From positions 22,501-86,500 of the forward strand of contig NC_132879.1 in the NCBI RefSeq assembly GCF_030463535.1: DNA of 64,000 nt, in the 5' to 3' direction. The notes under the pieces were generated by a model. It made no database searches, had not been told where the DNA came from, and saw only the letters and a list, made by a program, of their open reading frames with translations. The translations under genes were made by a program, and so were the position numbers. How positions within the stretch are numbered: the stretch's first letter is position 1; the number at the start of each line of letters is the position of its first letter. This document shows, in pieces, positions 21,866 to 33,240 of this stretch. Source of the DNA: Salminus brasiliensis (Eukaryota > Chordata > Actinopteri > Characiformes > Bryconidae).

Positions 21866-22035
21866 TCATAGCTAACTAAGCTCTCAAAAGCAAGCTTTAT
21901 TTGCTGGTTCCCTGTCTAATCAAGCTGGCTAGGTTAAGTTATGTTAGCATATGGGCATGATTTAAAATAGCTAGCTGACTTTAGTAAAACTACTGTTACA
22001 CATGACCTTATGAACCTGACCTAGCCAGCCTTCTA
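21866..22035. other. Unassigned AT-rich sequence
   Basis: Sequence with several TAGCTAG motifs and no ORF or repeat assignment. Similar TAGCTAGCTAAC strings occur near 24,680-24,720 and 25,290-25,310. Confidence 0.4.
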
Positions 22036-22040
22036 ACCTT

Positions 22041-22131
22041 CTATCACTCACTTGGTTCAAGCTAGCTCAGCAAGATAAGCCCAGAAAATCAACTAAAATA
22101 AATCATGAAAAATGCTGACCTTCACTGAAAG
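22041..22131. repeat. Left arm of a ~90-bp inverted repeat
   Basis: This is the reverse complement of 27,975-28,062, with about ten scattered differences. Shared sequence runs from ATCACTCACTTGGTTCAAGC to GACCTTCACTGAAAG. The arms are about 5.9 kb apart and enclose the Tx1-like LINE, the SINE and another LINE. Confidence 0.75.
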
Positions 22132-23400
22132 ATTGTGCATCACGGTCCATCCCCAGAATGGACTCACCGGTCTCCAGTTCTTGATCTCCTGTAAGTTACC
22201 TTTCTTAGGTAAGGTGATAACTGCCCGTCTGCAGCTTAAGGGTAAGCAGGCCTCCATCAGGCTCTCATTAAGGGCCGCTGACAGATCCGCACCAAGCTCA
22301 GTCCCAAACGTCTTACAGAACTCCACAGGTAGGCTGTCTGTACCTGGGGTGGTCCCACCTTTCATGCCCTGTAGTGCCGTATAAAGCTCATTAACCCCTA
22401 GCGATCTTTCAAGAGCCACGTTAGAGCTCCTTGAGAGCTTAGGCATCCCAGCATAGAAGCCATCAGCCAGCCCAGCAGCATGCCTGTACTCACTATAGAA
22501 CCGTACAGCCCGTTTCTGGATCTCAGCCGGCTCTGTCAGATCCCGTCCATCCTCGGAGCGCAGGGCATAAATGAAACAGCTCTGGCCATTTTTCCTCTCC
22601 AGGCCAAAGAAAAACTGAGATGCATCCATCTGCGTTGGAGTTTGAAAATGCAATCGGACCAAAGCCCCCTGTGCCCTGACACCCAACATGTCCTTAAGTA
22701 CAGATGTTTTTGACCCCAGGGCTGCAGCTCAACTCCGATCTCCAGTAGACTCCAGCTGACGTTGCAGGTCAATAATTTCAGGCTGAAGCGATCTCACTGA
22801 CTGAGTGATGCACCTCAACACACTGAAAGTGTAGTGCTGACAGAGCTGTCTTATGTTCACCTTCCCACAATCCCACTGTTCACATAAACTGCGAAAACAA
22901 AGCTTCTGCAGTTTAAAATTATTCAAATAAGCCATAAACACGCTTTGGAAACGTGAGTCAGACAGCAGAGAAGCGTTAAAATGCCAGTAGACTCTTGGGT
23001 TTAATGTTGGCAATAAAAACAGAAAACAGAACCAAACTAAGATCTGAAAAGCCGACCGGCGTGATGTCACAGCTTCTAAAAACATTAAGGTGATGCTTAA
23101 AACAATAAAAAACGGTCCAATCTGGCCAGAGATACAGAACCGTCTCTCGCCTTAGTCCAGGTATCCTGTCTATCCTGTCCAGGTATCCCCCCGTAGCTGA
23201 GCCCAAATGGCCACAAACAATCTCCCCATCCCATTCTGTCCTCCAGTGAACCTCGCTGGCAGGATCACTGTGTGTTTCCTGAAAGAACAAGATGTCTAGA
23301 CCCGGTCTCTTCATTAAATCCTGGATCAGTGCTCTTGTTCTCATGTCTCGAACCCCATTTAGGTTTAAAGATCCCACCCTTATGTTACTCATAAGGAATA
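22132..23400 (-). mobile_element. Tx1/L1-like LINE: endonuclease and start of reverse transcriptase, decayed
   Basis: The minus strand from about 23,390 reads VGSLNLNGVRDMRTRA, LDILFFQETHSD and EWDGEIVCGHLGSATGG, the start of an APE-type endonuclease of the L1/Tx1 group. The frame is soon lost. From 22,689 to 22,160 comes the pre-RT and early RT region (GTTPGTDSLPVEFCK, AVITLPKKGNLQEIKNWRPV). The element stops there, next to the inverted-repeat arm at 22,131, so the catalytic palm is absent. Large deletions and frameshifts make it non-functional. Its ORF1-like region lies immediately upstream at 23,420-24,240. Confidence 0.8.
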
Positions 23401-23419
23401 GGTGGTAAAGGCTATGGCA

Positions 23420-23455
23420 CGGTAAGAAACACAAAGCTAGGACATCTCAAAGCTG

Positions 23456-23486
<31 letters not shown>

Positions 23487-24240
23487 CCAGTAAAGCTCCT
23501 GCAGAGTGACCTGCTCCTCACCTTCGTTCCTCATTACTGCACGGACTGAAAGTAATCATCCACCATTACCCCCTTCACATTTGTATTCTTGCTGAGGAAC
23601 AGGCTGATCTGTGGGCATCACAGGAGTTCGGCTGACGTCCTGACGGGTTCAGGTTTCGAGCCAGAACTCACCTGACTCACCTCGCCAACAGGCCCAGCTA
23701 CTGCACCCCCCTCAGGCTGCACCTGAGACAGTGCCCTCTGTGGCATCAGCCCTAGGTTGAGCACCACCAGACTCAATCTTCCCTCCAGACCCCCCAGCCA
23801 CAGCAGGTTCAGGCACCACCCCTGCACCCATACCAGCCAGGTGTCCTCCACCCTCAGAAGCTGAAGAGCACAAACGCCTTAAATGCCACCTCCTGTCCAC
23901 ACCCACAACACATCATGTGATCAGTGGGAGCATAAAGCACACAGTCAAGCCGTCGATTCTGACCGTGAAGCTCAGGCTAAGATCTGCAGCTCCGTCCTTC
24001 AGCACCATGTACACTTACAGCCTGTAGCAGATAACATGAGTTTGACCACTGAAATGGATCATTTTTACAGGAGACCAGACCTGACCCAAACGAGACCGTT
24101 CAGAGATCAACGCCTGGTCAGTCATGAAGGGAGGGACGTTCAATAAAATGACCTTAGCAGGACGATCGAGTTCCCTGAACCACGACGACAGTCTGAACTA
24201 CAGTGTTCGCTTTCTCAGCTCTGCCGCACTCCTCCACCTC
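23420..24240 (-). mobile_element. ORF1-like region of the Tx1/L1-like LINE, copy 1
   Basis: Sequence upstream of the endonuclease on the minus strand, with broken frames and a (TCA)n run at 23,459-23,484. Nearly the same sequence recurs at 34,530-35,570, again followed by the same minisatellite. I read it as the ORF1/5' part of the LINE because of its position. Frameshifts prevent a domain-level assignment, and the visible ORFs of 60-90 codons are fragments or shadows. Confidence 0.55.
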
Positions 24241-24530
24241 TCACACAGCCAGCACACCACTCCCACAGCCAGCACACCACTCCACTCCTCCACCTCTCCC
24301 CCAGCCAGCATACCGCTCCACTCCACCGCCTCTCCCACAGCCAGCACACCGCTCCACTCCACCACCTTTCCCATAGCCAGCACACTGCTCGACTCCAACA
24401 TCTTTCCACCACCTCTCACAGCCAGCACACCGCTGTACCCCACCACCTCTCTCCCATTCAGCCCACCGCTCCAATCCTCCACCTCTCCTCCACCTCTCCC
24501 ACAGCCAGCACTCTTCTCCACTCGTCCACT
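24230..24530. repeat. Minisatellite of CCACCTCTCCCACAGCCAGC type, copy 1
   Basis: Imperfect repeats of about 33-36 bp built from CCACCTCTCCCACAGCCAGC and ACACCGCTCCACTC. They adjoin the ORF1-like region at 23,420-24,240. The longer sister array is at 35,565-36,510. Confidence 0.85.
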
Positions 24531-24570
24531 CGTTTTTAATGTGGGGAACGGAAATGCTCTGTACATCTAT

Positions 24571-24624
24571 GCTTTTATTATTATTATTATGATCATATAT
24601 TATAATTATTATTATTATTATTAC
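24571..24624. repeat. (ATT)n microsatellite
   Basis: ATT runs interrupted by GATCATATATTATA. The following sequence to about 24,860 is AT-rich with no supported gene. Confidence 0.85.
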
Positions 24625-24869
24625 TAAATTATCTCTGTAATTTTAGCAACCAACACATAGCATTAGCTACACAGCTAATATAGCTAGCTAACAAACTGCT
24701 GGTAAAATGTTAGTTAGTAAACAGTGAGATATTTGCTTAATAAATAAAGACTAAAAGGTACGGCTGCACTGTGATGTAAATAAAGAGTTGTACTTCAGCA
24801 AACTGCTGTGGTCTCTCTTGCTGAGGAACTAGCTAGTACCTTTAATGCTACTTTTTTATTAAACATTAA

Positions 24870-25027
24870 ACCACCACAATGACCACATTGAGATGGAATT
24901 TGGTTTCTGCTTTTATTCCATCAATGCAGTGAAAACACACACATACACACACAGTGGACAGTGAGTATCGAACCCACAACCCTGTGATCAACAGCCCAGA
25001 GCTCTAACCGCTGAGCACCACTGCCCC
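24870..25027 (-). mobile_element. tRNA-derived SINE
   Basis: On the minus strand the head (25,027 to about 24,955) has a tRNA-like A box (CTCAGCGGTTAGAG) and B box (GGTTCGATACT). A GT-rich body with TGGAATAAAAGCAGAAACC and AAATTCCATCTCAATG follows, of the kind seen in tRNA-head fish SINEs. It ends near 24,870 by a TTTAATGTTTAATAAAA tail. It is not a functional tRNA: the head does not fold into a complete cloverleaf. Confidence 0.65.
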
Positions 25028-25043
25028 CAAGTTGGTAACTTCT

Positions 25044-25113
25044 GCATTGGCCGGGAATCGGACATGGATCTCCCACACAGCAGGCAAGAACTCTACCATG
25101 GAACCACCAACGC
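25044..25113 (-). pseudogene. tRNA-Gly(GCC)-like pseudogene
   Basis: The minus strand reads GCGTTGGTGGTTCCATGGTA, then TAGAGTTCTTGCC and finally GATTCCCGGCCAATGC, closely matching vertebrate tRNA-Gly-GCC over 70 bases. The acceptor ends still nearly pair (GCGTTGG/CCAATGC). The T stem does not pair (CCATG against CCCGG), the B box is TCCGATT instead of TTCGATT, and the anticodon loop has changed (CTGCTGT for CTGCCAC). It is therefore a dead copy. Confidence 0.8.
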
Positions 25114-26470
25114 CTTTACTGTGGAGTGTTAGTGCTAACGAAATCTAGCTAACTATGAAGCTAACTGTGAAGAGAAATACACGAAGCAGAAGTTTCTTCT
25201 TGTAGAAAAAACTTTGGCAGTACTGTTTAATCTGCTTTCACCAAGTCTAACATATATTGTGTAGAGAGCAAACGCAAGCCTTCTAGCTAACGTGAGCTAG
25301 CTAGCTAACTACACCTAGCAAAGACAGCCTTAACCTTACCTCATCATCTTTAAGTGGCTTTACTTGTTCTTGTGTCGACTGTCCGACTCTGAAAAGTAAG
25401 AAATGTCTTCTTCCAGGATGGAAAGATTGAGGACAACAAACCTGTGCATTGAGCAGTGTAGGAACCCTGACCCACCAGTAGGTGACAGCACCACCAGAAA
25501 CTCCCAATGCACGTTTAACACCAGAAGAAGAAAATGGGCGTGGCTACACAGGTGATAAAAAGACTGTCCCAGCCAGGTAAACACCAAACAGAGAGAAACA
25601 GGGGAACCCAGGGAGCCTCTCCACTGTTCTAACAAAGGCCAGCCAGCTCTTGATGGGCCTAGCTCTAATCATCTTAGGAACCTTTAAAATTACTTTCTTC
25701 TAATCAAGCTCGTAGCAGGTGATCACGACCTGAACGAGCGGAAAGCCAACATTTCCTTTACCTACTACTGTGAACTTTTCCTGGACCAGGAGCCAGAAGG
25801 ACCAGCATTCCCAGAAGCAGTACCTGGACATCACCTCAAGAACCGTCATTCTTCAAGGAGTGGTGAAAATGTCCTCCAATCAGCTGAGGACCACAACCAC
25901 TGGATATTTGAGAAAGTGTCCGTCAGGTGATACTGAACTTCACCATCTGGGCGTAGTTTAGAGAGAGAATCCTTTGTCTTAAGGCTTAAAGCTTCTTCAT
26001 GTCTTCTTTTTCTTTCTGAAAGATCCAGTAACTGCTGTCAGACCCTGCAGACTCAGGTCTGTGAGCAGAGCCACTTCAGTCCTCTTTACCTGCAGCCTCT
26101 CTTTCCTAACACTGGAAATACAGCTGAACACAGCAGCAGCTTTAACACACGTGTTCTTACAGTCAGCTTCACTAGATGTTAAGAGGTCAGCTGGTCTATG
26201 TTCTGCTCTTGGCTAGACCAGCTGACCTCATTAACATATAGGGGCAATCGCCATGTTTAAACATTCTCTCTCTCTCTCTCTGATAAATGCTTCATTTATT
26301 TACACCACACTGTCCGTCTAGAGATCATGTAATACTGGTTGTTGTCAGTAACTAAAGAATTCACGTTTATTGAAACCTTCAGAACTCAAACTCTTTGATC
26401 TGGCTTTCTCTAGTTAAAAATTAGTGATTGAGATATTAATGATTTGAACATATGAGACTGATTGATTTCA
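25114..26470. other. Unassigned region
   Basis: No gene that I can support. A (CT)n run lies at 26,266-26,281. The frame at about 25,719-25,929 is open for 70 codons (ERKANISFTYYCELFLDQEP) next to a GTAGCAG acceptor-like site at 25,712-25,718, but no partner exon or family is recognised. A short local inverted repeat (GTCAGCTGGTCTA...TAGACCAGCTGAC) sits at 26,187-26,228. Confidence 0.4.
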
Positions 26471-26479
26471 TTATTGGAG

Positions 26480-27613
26480 AATTCTGACATCTAAGGGTTC
26501 AAATCCCTCTTTATTAGTTCCACAGTGGGGAAATTCTCAGTGTCAGAAGAAAATGATAGCAAGACACTCAGATGCTAAAAACTTAGATAAATTACTCTAT
26601 ATAAATAATAGAAGTACAAAACAAACTATCATTTACAGATTATTGCAAAATGACTTAATTGCACGTGTGTGTGTGTGTGGGGGGGGGGGGGTTCTGCACA
26701 TTGTATTTTCACATTGAGGGAACATGTGTGTGTGTGTGTGTGTAGTTATGTGTGTGTGTATGTGGTCCGCTGGGAGCAGTGCTGGTTGTGCAGTCTGACG
26801 GCAGCAGGAAGGAAGTACCTGCGATACCCCTCCTTCACACACTTGGGGTGAAGCAGCCGGTCACTAAAGGAGCTGCCCAGTGCTGCCAGAGTCTCATGCA
26901 TGGGCTGATCTGCGCAGGACTTGAGGAGCCTGGCACTGATTCAATCAGGACCTGTAGCTTTCTAAGGCTTGATCTTCCTCAGCTCATTTCTCACCTGGGT
27001 TGTTGTGAAGGACAGGTTGGAGCAAGGGGGCTGGGTGCTGGAATGTGTGAATGGGTAGTTGATGCTGCCAGACGATGAGCCATTAGGGGATGATGATGAC
27101 TGTGAGCTGAAAGTTGAGAGAGGGGGGAGGGCAGCATGAAGGTAGTGCTACTGAGTGGGGATACAGCAGGGGTGTCTGTGTGGGGGCAGGGCTAGGTGAT
27201 TGATCAAATCTGTTGAAAAACAGATTGAGCTCATTCACCCACTTTTGGTCCCCCGCCACCTGGGAGTTGGACTTTGTGTGGCCAGATATGGTTTTAAGGC
27301 CTTTCCAAACTCCTCTGACGTTGTTCTGCTGCAGCTGTTCCTCCAGCTTCTTCCTGTAGCTGGCTTTCTCCTTCCTGATCTTCCTTCTCAGTTCCCTCTG
27401 CACAGCTTTCAGCTCATCCTTTTCACCAGATCTGAGAGCCCTCTTTTTCTCTTTTAGGAGACCCTTTTTATCCGGATTAATCCATGGCTTGTTGTTGGAA
27501 AAAATTAGCAGTGCATGTTTAAGTGTAGTAGAGGTGTGTAGTGTGGAGGTCTCAAATGGGTTTACTGAAGGCCAGGGCCAAACACCACATATAACCTCAC
27601 TAAACCAGAGCAC
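26480..27613 (-). mobile_element. Internally deleted jockey-superfamily LINE
   Basis: The minus-strand frame from 27,613 to 27,083 encodes the charged region that precedes the RT domain in fish LINEs (FSNNKPWINPDKKGLLKEKK, RGVWKGLKTISGHTK). After about 27,080 the sequence jumps to what looks like the LINE 3' part, and a 3'-tail-like CACTGTGGAACTAATAAAGA stands at about 26,510-26,530. The RT catalytic region is missing. A GT-rich stretch with a G run lies at 26,665-26,755. Confidence 0.65.
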
Positions 27614-27956
27614 AACACTTTTTACTGAAGCCTGATGCAGTTCCTCATCTACCAGTGTTCTTCATTAGTGTTTAAAAAGAGCCTCTAGAACAGATCTCAG
27701 GGATTTGAAGAAATGCTTTAAATGTCGAACTAAAAAGAAATCCTTTGGCTTTTTGAGGTTTAAATCAGACCGACTCCTCGAAAAAAAAACCTCTCCAACC
27801 ATGTTCTGATCATCTGCTCCTGAAGTTTTAGTTACACTAAAGTGTTCTGAGGGCAGAACAAAAAATATTGCTTTAGACAGATAACCAATCAAATGATAGA
27901 TGAGACGGAGTGAAAAAGGCGGGACCCTCTGGGAGTGGGAGAGTACAGTTGTGAAG
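27614..27956. other. Unassigned sequence
   Basis: A 108-codon minus-strand frame spans 27,665-27,991 but has no recognisable domain, and its start lies inside the inverted-repeat arm. I do not support it as a gene. Confidence 0.4.
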
Positions 27957-27974
27957 CTAAAAAAAACGCTGCTT

Positions 27975-28062
27975 TCAGTGAAGGTCAGCATTTTTCATTA
28001 TTTGTTTTAGTTGGTTTTATGGGCTGATCTTGCTGAGCTAGCTTGAACCAAGTGAGTGATCC
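27975..28062. repeat. Right arm of a ~90-bp inverted repeat
   Basis: Reverse complement of 22,041-22,131. It starts CTTTCAGTGAAGGTCAGC and ends ACCAAGTGAGTGAT. The sequence beyond the arms differs, which puts the limits of homology exactly at the arms. Confidence 0.75.
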
Positions 28063-29490
28063 AGTAGAAGTCATTGCACAAGAATCTGAACGGACTCAGG
28101 AACAAGGTTTCACAGGTTTGGCAAAATGTGCAGTGAATAAAGATCTGGAGGAATGTGGTTCATTTTTCCATCAGCGGCCTGCTCTACTGATGACCGAACG
28201 GAAGGAGCACATCCCTCCACTACAACAAGAGTGTTCTAAGCAGAAAAGAACAGCTGGTTCTCAAAAAGATGTGTGAACATACACAGCGCTCTCTCACTGA
28301 CCTTTAAACTAAAGGGATGATGCAGGAAAAGGGTCACATGATCAGCCTATGGTCCTGTGAAGGTCTCAGCTCCAGCCCCAGGGTCGCCTGCTGCTGTGCC
28401 GGTAGTCCTGTCAGCCTCCGCTCCAGTACCATCCCCCAGGCGGACTTTTAGGACGTCAACCTCTACGTCGGACACCAGGACAAGGCTGGCACCTTGGACT
28501 GCACCTCAGCCTTTTGCCAGTCCTGGGCCTAACTCTGTTTGTCCCCATGTCTGTTCCCATTTTGGTTCCTGTTTCTGGTTTTGGTTTAGTCCCTGTACCC
28601 ATTACTTCCTATGTCCAGTCCTGTCCAGTCTCCTGGTTCTCTTCTTGTCTAGCCCCCAGTACAGTTTCCTGTCCATGTCCCTGTTCGCCTGTCCGTTTCC
28701 CTTGTTGTTAGCCATGTGCTTTTCCCATTCATTAGTGTTCCCACCTGTGCCTCCTCTGTAGCCACGCCCCCTTGTTAGTCCCAGGTGTCCCTCTTTGTTT
28801 CAACCCCTTTGTTTCAGCCTTCCTTTCTCTGCTTGATCATTGTGCGTGATCATGTGTGATAGTGTGTTCATGTTGGGGTTTGTTTGGTTTGTTAGTTTCA
28901 GGCTTGATCTTTGCTTTATCTGCTGCTTCTGGTCCTGTTTAGTTAGTTAGTCTCAGTATTTAGAAGTAGATAGAGGTCATGGACTTGTTCAAAAGAAGAC
29001 ATGTGCTGGAAACACTTGCTGAGCTCAGGGCTCTAATCCATCAGTCCCGATGGTCTCAGACTTGGACAGTATGGCGCAGCAGCGGAGGGAGGAGTTCCAG
29101 GATGTACTGCTTGGTGCTGCTGCTGAGGATGCTCCATGCCCAGAGGACGAGGAGGAGGAGGTTCTCAGTGTTGATCAAATGTACCAGAGGAGGAAACAAA
29201 TGAGTGAGTATTTTGAATACTTATTATGAATGAATTTCCAGAAAGACAATTCCAGTAGATGGAAATTGATACGGTTAGAATTTCTCTTACAGACGTCCTA
29301 GTCCGGGACACCTTTTCTGAAAATCCAGGACACAGTGGTGCTGACCATGTCCCCCAAATTACTAGGATCAGGATCGATGTACAGAGCAAGATCTATAGAA
29401 TACAGCTTCATGGTCCAGGAACAGACCCACCTGCTACAGTTCAGTCTCTTGCTGATGTAGCGAGAATAAGGCCTACCGTGACGGTTTGAT
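28063..29490. other. Repetitive non-coding region with Pro/Ala-rich remnant
   Basis: At 28,350-28,500 the frame is Pro/Ala/Ser-rich and similar in composition to the minus-strand frame of 20,690-21,206. From 28,500 to 28,960 the sequence is T/C-rich with CCACGCCCCCTTGTTAGTCC and TGTTTAGTTAGTTAGTCTCA, phrases I associate with non-coding parts of fish retroelements. I cannot assign a family or find a functional ORF. Confidence 0.4.
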
Positions 29491-29640
29491 CAAGTCAAGT
29501 CAAATTTATTTGTACAGCTTTTTACAACTGTTGTCGTCACAAAGCAGCATTACATCATCAGTGCAGATAGCCTGCAACTTTAGCCTAGCATCTCCTGGTG
29601 TAAAGTATTGTTCTGGATCACACATCAGTCACTAAACACG
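29491..29640. mobile_element. Dispersed fish repeat end
   Basis: CAAGTCAAGTCAAATTTATT followed by TTTTACAACTGTTGTCGTCA and CAAAGCAGCATTACAT is the familiar terminal part of a dispersed fish element with a TCAAG tail. It is a short fragment without coding sequence. Confidence 0.6.
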
Positions 29641-30283
29641 CCTTGGCTGGTTTCAAAGTCTGGGGTCAGTGATCAATACAGTGATCAATTACTACACTAA
29701 TACTAGAAGGTACAGACTCCATATTAACCTGGACAGTGTGGGTTTGGCAGGCTGCTACACAAAATATGAACATAACCTGTTTTGTACTAAAAGGAAGTGT
29801 CACGCATTACTGCATATTCTTCTGCCATGCCATCGCCGCCATCCACCAATTTTTCCAATTTTACAGACTGCACTTTTGTCTATATTATGTCCCACATTCT
29901 CCAAAACTAGTTAGTAGAAATAATTAGCAGGCATGTTGGGCAAATCCATGCTCATTTGACTGTTCAGTGAACTACTGCTTTAAGGGAAAACCAGTACATC
30001 AGATGTTTATTTTTTGATTCTTTAATAAACAGATGATATGATAGCTACGTTCCTTCCCAGCATGTTCGGCTGAGCGCTGCTAGTGTCGATAGTTACTAAA
30101 TCCTCGGTTTGTTCGTGGTCAGTGCCACTGAAATGGCTCTTGCCAATTGTTTTTCTGCTCAAAGAGCCAGATGTGTGATTTCCTCTTCTTTCTAAACACC
30201 GTAACCATGGAGAGGAGCTTTATTGGCCAGCCAAGCCCACTGTTCTTCCTGCATAGGAGCTTAATTGACCGCTCTTCCCACAG
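29641..30283. other. Unassigned sequence
   Basis: No supported gene or repeat. Short frames at 29,669-29,927 show no family signature. Confidence 0.4.
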
Positions 30284-30421
30284 ACATGCTTCATTACCAA
30301 CGAGTTGCTGCATGAGGCTTTCGATGCTTTCCCTGAAGAGCCTTCACTGGAGTACAAAATGTGGCTCTCACTGGCGGTCAGAACCAGCAGCACCATCTTC
30401 CTGGACAACAGCAGATACCAG
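30284..30421 (+). CDS. Orphan exon-like segment, 46 codons, phase 0-0
   Basis: A C/T-rich CTCTTCCCACAG acceptor precedes, and a CCAG|GTGCTGG donor follows, a stretch of exactly 138 bases with no stop in the frame starting ACA TGC TTC. The predicted peptide has ordinary globular composition (TNELLHEAFDAFPEEPSLEY, then KMWLSLAVRTSSTIFLDNSR). I do not recognise the family and see no partner exon within several kilobases, so it may be a retained exon of a broken or transposed gene. A longer overlapping frame on the same strand (30,147-30,623) lacks such features. Confidence 0.4.
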
Positions 30422-31105
30422 GTGCTGGTCTTCTCTGGACTTCTCTGATCAGCACTTTCTCTCCTTCTCGCTCCCCCTCTCTACTCCTTCAGCTCTCGCC
30501 TCCACTGTCCTTCTCCTCTCTCCCACTAGAAACTGTTCAACACTGTCCTCTCATCTTTCTCCACCTCTGTCCACCTACTCTCATCCAGGTCAGCCAATTC
30601 CTCTCCACCTTCTCCATGGCTGACCGATGTTCTCCGCAACAACCGTAGAGAGCTAAGACTGGCTGAAAGGAAGTGGAGGAAGTCACATGACTGACTTCAC
30701 TCATTAGTCTCTTCTCTCCAGGTTTAAAATGGAATTATCTGCTGCAAAGCATCTTTCTACAGGGGGAAACTGGAAACATCTGCATCTGACCCACTTCAGC
30801 TTTTCACCATTTTCTCCTCCCTCCTCAACCCAAAGCGAAGCAGTGTGCTAGCCAGGCTTAAGGCTAGCGCTAACCAACCAACGATTCAATCTCTTTCCCT
30901 GTCCAACGTCCAACTCTTTGGACAAGCTGGACCTTCGGTGGCTGAGGATGAGTGTTTCAGAGGAGATGAGGAGCTGCGCTGTGATTTGTCTGCCAGACTC
31001 CGCCTTCCAGGCTGGTTATGGTTTTAAGATCAGACTTGATCTCAAGAGTGATTAAGACTCTATGGAAAGAAATAAAAATCACTGTCTAGGTTTAGCTTTA
31101 ATTTC
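30422..31105. other. Unassigned sequence
   Basis: Pyrimidine-rich sequence at 30,440-30,620 followed by ordinary non-coding DNA. I can support no gene. Confidence 0.4.
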
Positions 31106-31718
31106 TGGAGTTCTAGTCTACCTTTATGACCCTTTAAGGAGGAGCTGAAACTGAACCTCTGCTCAGACCTGCCCCGTGAATCAGACCTGGTGGGTGATGA
31201 ACCAGCAGTACCTTCCACTGCAGCACCGAGGCTGCTTCTGTGACGTCGGCTACACGGACTGCTACAGCCTCTGCCAAATCTTCTCCGGAGCACAGTGATT
31301 CCAGATCCCCTTCTGATCGGCACAAGAGGACCGCGGATCCTTCCTGGTAAATGTAAGAATGGTGTCCTCTGTCCGAGTTTGGGCTGATAAGATAAGATAA
31401 TCCTGAGCGTGTTGGACTGAGTGTGGTCCTTTGTTTTTCTTCTTTAACAGAGAAGGTCCAGCAGTGACCACCTCTGTCCGTGTGAAGATGAAAGAGGCGG
31501 TCTGTACGAGAAGTTTCCAGATGACACCAAGCTTCTGCAGGACTTCGAGAACTACCTGAGAGAGGCCTTAAAGGTTCTCAACTGCCAGCAGGAGGTAGGA
31601 TCTCTTACTGTGTCAAACTCAGCACACCAGTTTCAGCAACGTTCCTCATGTCCATTTTCATTTCATGATGTTAGAAGAACATTCCTCATTCCTTCCTGAA
31701 GACCAGTCTACACCATCA

Positions 31719-31719
31719 A

Positions 31720-31777
<58 letters not shown>

Positions 31778-31797
31778 TGGGGGGGGGGGGGGGGGGT
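31719..31797. repeat. (GT)n microsatellite with G tract
   Basis: GT repeats from 31,719 followed by TTTGTGG and about 16 G, inside intron 2 of copy C. Copy A carries the shorter equivalent (CCCACCC(AC)n on the opposite strand) near 11,515-11,535. Confidence 0.9.
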
Positions 31798-32526
31798 GTA
31801 TTGTGTAAAACATCTAAGCTTCAGAAGTGTCGATCTCAGAGAGTGAACACTGCCTCTGTGCAGACCACAAGCCTGCAGGTTCTACAGTGTGTATGATCTA
31901 GACTAACAGTGGTAATGATTCTAATGTTAGCTTCTAGCTAAAGCTCTTTCCACCCCGCTCAGCATGGCTCAACGTTCCTCATTTTTTCCCCGACAGGTCG
32001 ACAACGTGTCCCTCTTCCTGTGTTATGTGCAGTCAAGTGAGGGTGAGCCAACTCTGGACTTCCTGACGAAAAGCATGGAGACCCAGGATTTCCTGGCCAG
32101 TCTCCAGAGCACAGACATTAGTGCAGCCACTGTTCTCAGTTACATGAAGAACATCCTCAGGTTTCTGGATTACCTGACATCAAGGCTGGATCCGGAAGAG
32201 AACAATACACAGCTCCGTTTGCAGGCTTACAAGGGATTGCCCCAAACTCTGAGGAAGCCCATTTCAAAGGCCCACTCCCAGGAAGTGTGCAAAGCCAGGT
32301 GAATGTGCCTCTTTACTGGGTTTTTGTTTTTGCGCGCTCGGTACGTAGTCCGCAGTGTTGCTGAACCTCTTCCCTCTCCACAACCGTCCTGAGCGTGTTC
32401 ACCAGCCTCTCGTTTTCTCCACTGTCTTTGTTTTGGGTCTGTAGATATGACCGGATTGTGGAGGACTTAAGCTCTGTGAGAGACTGTCAGAAGATCTTGA
32501 GTGGCTAAGCCTGACTTCCGGAACTT

Positions 32527-33240
32527 GTACAACATCTGGAGAATTCAACCCTTCCTCTCTAGAGAGTCGCCCAGGTGCTTGTTCAGTCTCTTGTCACTTC
32601 AAGACTTGACCAATGCAGCTCTCTTCTGGCTGGTCCCCCTCTGCGCACCATCAGACCCCTGCAGCTGGTCCAGAACACAGCAAGTCGGGTCGTCTTCTAC
32701 GTTCCTAAATTCAGTCATGTCACTCCACTGCTGCGTTCTCTCTTCACTGTGGCTTCCTGTAGCTGCTGACCAGGTCATCTGATTCAGAACCCTGACTCTG
32801 GCCTACAAAGCCTGGACCAGTCAGCCCCTCCGTACTTTATGGCGATGGTCAAAAGCCGATCTGCACCAAGAGCCCTTCCAGCTTCAAGCTCGGCTCGACC
32901 CGCCATCCTTTAAGGTCCACAGAAGATGAGCATCCAGACGAGCGTTCAGTCCTGCACCGAAGTGGTGGAACGAATTTCTCCTGGGTGTCCGAACAGCAGA
33001 GTCCAACGCTCGCTGTCTTCAAACCCAGACTGAAGACCCTCCTCTTCCGAGAGTACTGGGGTGAAGAGTATTATGGGCCTCCATATTGACTTGTGTTTAG
33101 TAGAGTCTGAGATTAGAGGAGCTTTGAGTTTTAGTCTATTTAAACTAGCTGAGGTTCTTCTTCAGTAAACAGTGAAGCTCTTCTGTAAGTCGCTCTGGAG
33201 AAGAGATTCTGCTAAATGCTTTAAATGTAAATGTAAATGT
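32527..33240 (+). mobile_element. L2-type LINE fragment nested in copy C exon 4
   Basis: The same family as 8,340-9,240: broken frames give VQSLVTSRLDQCSSLLAGPP and LQLVQNTASRVVFYVPKFSH. The 3' end has GTAAGTCGCTCTGGAGAAGA and an AAATGT tail at 33,221-33,240. It is 5'-truncated and frameshifted. Exon 4 sequence of copy C continues on both sides, showing that the LINE landed after copy C was in place. Confidence 0.85.

Noticed and set aside
24955-25027. A second functional tRNA gene
   Set aside because: Only A- and B-box-like parts are present and a SINE body follows; the cloverleaf is incomplete.
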